Positions 31,800 to 33,599 of a stretch of DNA of 33,599 nucleotides are shown piece after piece. Numbering within the stretch: position 1 is the first letter of the stretch; each line of letters opens with the position of its first letter. The translations under genes and the position numbers were made by a program. The notes beneath the pieces were generated by a model. That model saw nothing but the letters and a program-made list of their open reading frames with translations. It did not search any database and was not told the DNA's origin. The stretch comes from Steroidobacter sp. GTDB taxonomy: Bacteria; Pseudomonadota; Gammaproteobacteria; Steroidobacterales; Steroidobacteraceae. Where the stretch lies: NCBI RefSeq assembly GCF_016790065.1, contig NZ_JAEUPY010000426.1, forward strand, positions 1 to 33,599, in the 5' to 3' direction.

Positions 31800-33113
31800 T
31801 TAGTTGCTGGCGATTTCGCTAGCGATCGCAGCCGTCACTTCAGACTTACGCACGCGGGCGACACCACCGGCTTTGTCATCGCCGATGTCGGCCACGATGA
31901 CTTGATCGCCGGCCCGCAGACCGTCGCGAACTTCGACGAACGCCTCGCCTTCGCTACGCGGCCCGACCTTCACGTTGGTACGAACGATCTTTTCGTCGCG
32001 CAGAACGTAAACGTAAGACGCACCTGCTTCATCGCGCACGGCACGTTGCGACACCGCCAACACCGGCTGCGTCGAGTTCAGCATCAGCTCGCCTTGCGCG
32101 AACATGCCACCCTTGAGCGCGCTATCCGCATTCGGCACGGCGATATAGATAGGAATGGCGCGCGAACCGTCGGCCGTCATCGGATTGATCCGCTGCACTT
32201 CGCCTTGGAACACGCGATCGCCGAAACCACCGACACGGAAACTCACTTTCTGACCGACCCGCACCGCCGGAATCTCAGCGGCCGGTACCGCCGCTTCCAA
32301 CACCATTTGTTTCAGATCGACCAGATTCACGATGGCAGAGTCGGGCGACACTTTTTCGCCCGGCTGTACCAAGCGCTTGGCAATGGTGCCGGAGAACGGT
32401 GCGCGAATGACGGCATCGTCCAGATTGATCTTGGCAACGCGCGCTTCAGCTTCGGCGAGCTTGAAGCTCGCGACGCTACCGGCGTACGCGCTCTCGGTCT
32501 GTTCGAACGTATTCTGCGAAATGAACTTCTGTTCGAGCAGGGTGCGATTCTTGTCGCGATTCAGTTTCGCGAGATTGAGATCGGCGCGAGCCTTTTCCAC
32601 CGCTGCAGCTTCGCGATCGTATTGAGCTTGCAAGTTACGAGTGTCGACGCGAGCAATCACATCGCCTTCGCGCACATCCTGACCTTCGCGCAGCTTCAGC
32701 TGCTCGACTTCACCACCGACTTTGGATTTCACCGTCGCCTGCACGAACGGCGCGATGGAACCGGACAACGGCAAGTGACGCGACAACACGCGAGGCTCGA
32801 CAGTTACAACATCCACCGCCGCCAATTCCACCGGCGCAGCATTGATTGCGGGGCCCGCAACAACAGGCGTCGCTGGTTCACGGGTAGCAACCCATGCGAC
32901 AGCACCCAGCGCTGCCAACACTGCGACTGCGATCAAAGCTTTCATAGGTTTGATCTGAACGAAGCCAGCGCCGTGATCGGGCGTAGCAATAGTTGCATGA
33001 GTCAGTTCTTCTGACTGGGCCGCGGGCCGAGATTCCACCGGTCGGGTCGGAAACGGCGTGACCGCCGCCGAATGCGGTTCACGTATAGATACTTGCTGTG
33101 CACTGGTTTTCAT
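31800..33113 (-). CDS. RND efflux periplasmic adaptor (membrane fusion protein)
   Basis: A 437-residue adaptor linking the RND pump to an outer-membrane channel. It has a long hydrophilic N-terminus (about 55 residues), then a membrane anchor (about 58-76, KALIAVAVLAALGAVAWVA), and the lipoyl half-motif TVKSKVGGEVEQLKLREGQ. A coiled-coil hairpin (LQAQYDREAAAVEKARADLN, then DKNRTLLEQKFISQNTFEQ), the second lipoyl half (IRAPFSGTIAKRLVQPGEKV) and the beta-barrel domain follow. The start is uncertain: GTG at 33125, ATG at 33113 or ATG at 32945 just before the anchor. I give 33113. It is transcribed first, followed by the pump gene. Confidence 0.92.
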   Translation of the reverse strand: MKTSAQQVSIREPHSAAVTPFPTRPVESRPAAQSEELTHATIATPDHGAGFVQIKPMKALIAVAVLAALGAVAWVATREPATPVVAGPAINAAPVELAAVDVVTVEPRVLSRHLPLSGSIAPFVQATVKSKVGGEVEQLKLREGQDVREGDVIARVDTRNLQAQYDREAAAVEKARADLNLAKLNRDKNRTLLEQKFISQNTFEQTESAYAGSVASFKLAEAEARVAKINLDDAVIRAPFSGTIAKRLVQPGEKVSPDSAIVNLVDLKQMVLEAAVPAAEIPAVRVGQKVSFRVGGFGDRVFQGEVQRINPMTADGSRAIPIYIAVPNADSALKGGMFAQGELMLNSTQPVLAVSQRAVRDEAGASYVYVLRDEKIVRTNVKVGPRSEGEAFVEVRDGLRAGDQVIVADIGDDKAGGVARVRKSEVTAAIASEIASN

Positions 33114-33344
33114 TGCGGATTCCACGACCGGATGTCCTAAAGGCCGGCGGACGAGGACAGGCTTAGAACCCGGCAGCTCGCCCTTAGTTGCACTGTTTGG
33201 CTCAAAGAGCCCGGCAGTGCGCTTGCTGATTGGACGGAGGGCAAGCGTAAAAGGTTACAAGGACGGGGAAATTCTTTCTGCGACCGGATGCCGGCCCAGT
33301 GCGATGAGTCAGGGCGACGAGTCGGTGGATTCAGGCGTCGACTG

Positions 33345-33599
33345 TCAGATTTGTTTTTGTTTCCAGCGCCCGCGCCGGAATAACACCAGGCTCCACAAGG
33401 CCAGTGCCGAAAAACCGATGGGCACTGCAATGAATACACCCAGCGGCCCGAGTCGGAAAAATTCCGCCAACAGCCAGGCCAGTGGGATTTGAAACAACCA
33501 GAAACAGAAAAAATTCAGACGCGTTGGCGTCCAAGTGTCGCCCGCGCCATTGAAGGCGGCTTCCAGACACATGCCGGCTGCATACAATGGAAACGCCAG
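33345..33599 (-). CDS. MATE family efflux transporter, C-terminal end (truncated by window edge)
   Basis: The minus-strand frame is open to the window edge and ends at 33345, giving the last 84 residues. It shows the MATE pattern LAFPLYAAGMCLEAAFNGAG followed by DTWTPTRLNFFCFWLFQIPLA, then a last pair of membrane helices (LGVFIAVPIGFSALALWSLVLF) and a basic end. MATE transporters export cationic drugs and toxins in exchange for Na+ or H+. It is upstream of the RND adaptor on the same strand, separated by 231 bases with no clear terminator. Confidence 0.88.
   Translation of the reverse strand: MAFPLYAAGMCLEAAFNGAGDTWTPTRLNFFCFWLFQIPLAWLLAEFFRLGPLGVFIAVPIGFSALALWSLVLFRRGRWKQKQI

Noticed and set aside
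33192-33258. Small inverted repeats (GGCTC/GAGCC and GTAA/TTAC) upstream of the RND adaptor
   Set aside because: Stems are only four or five bases long and could be chance; no repressor gene is adjacent in the visible sequence.
1-33599. CRISPR array, tRNA, rRNA, insertion sequence or prophage
   Set aside because: No regularly spaced repeats, cloverleaf sequences, transposase or integrase motifs were seen on reading both strands.

Overview
The window reads as one contiguous piece of chromosome from a high-GC gammaproteobacterium. A relative of the Steroidobacter/Nevskia/Xanthomonad side is my guess. The inference rests on gene content (HrpB helicase, AcpH, Acs, PaaK/PaaI, MFP/RND efflux) and on the GC-rich base composition; no rRNA or tRNA is present to settle it. 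Both ends cut through genes: hrpB on the left and a MATE transporter on the right. I see no insertion sequence, integrase, tRNA, rRNA or CRISPR array.

Layout. 0-7.3 kb is housekeeping: the 3' end of hrpB, a DUF4412 exported protein, DUF4404, a HIT hydrolase, acetyl-CoA synthetase, a convergent NlpC/P60 lipoprotein, an M28 peptidase and a small EF-hand protein. 7.3-11.2 kb holds a short unknown gene behind a perfect CRP-type palindrome. It is followed by a minus-strand signalling cluster: CHASE3 histidine kinase, Fis-type HTH protein, LuxR-type response regulator and a lone receiver. 11.4-12.3 kb has two small envelope stress-type lipoproteins, a coiled-coil one and a BON-domain one, ending in a good terminator.

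12.4-17.7 kb is the most interesting part. It carries two unrelated RiPP pathways less than 2 kb apart. The first is a bufferin operon: a BufA-type cysteine-rich secreted precursor, the DUF692 enzyme BufB and the DUF2063 partner BufC. A perfect 11-bp hairpin lies between precursor and enzyme. The second is a split-borosin locus: a stand-alone alpha-N-methyltransferase of the OphMA/SonM type with its catalytic Tyr/Arg/Tyr/Tyr set, a GNAT acyltransferase, and a separate 99-residue precursor. The precursor has a helical leader, a putative core NVCCLIHAP and an unusual acidic tail. An FAA hydrolase and a zeta-class glutathione-dependent isomerase sit between the two pathways. A TPR-GGDEF diguanylate cyclase starts inside the 3' end of the borosin precursor gene.

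17.7-22.4 kb carries the cyclase, then an OmpR-type regulator and EnvZ-type kinase in an ATGA-overlapping pair, followed by a Spy/CpxP-like periplasmic protein. This is an envelope-stress module in which sensor and periplasmic protein share Gly-Pro repeats. 22.4-26.8 kb has a large surface lipoprotein with a duplicated DUF4394 domain, AcpH (acyl carrier protein phosphodiesterase) and a TonB-like protein. 26.8-33.6 kb, on the minus strand, has an RND adaptor and pump operon, then paaI-paaK for phenylacetate activation, plus the C-terminal end of a MATE transporter at the right edge.
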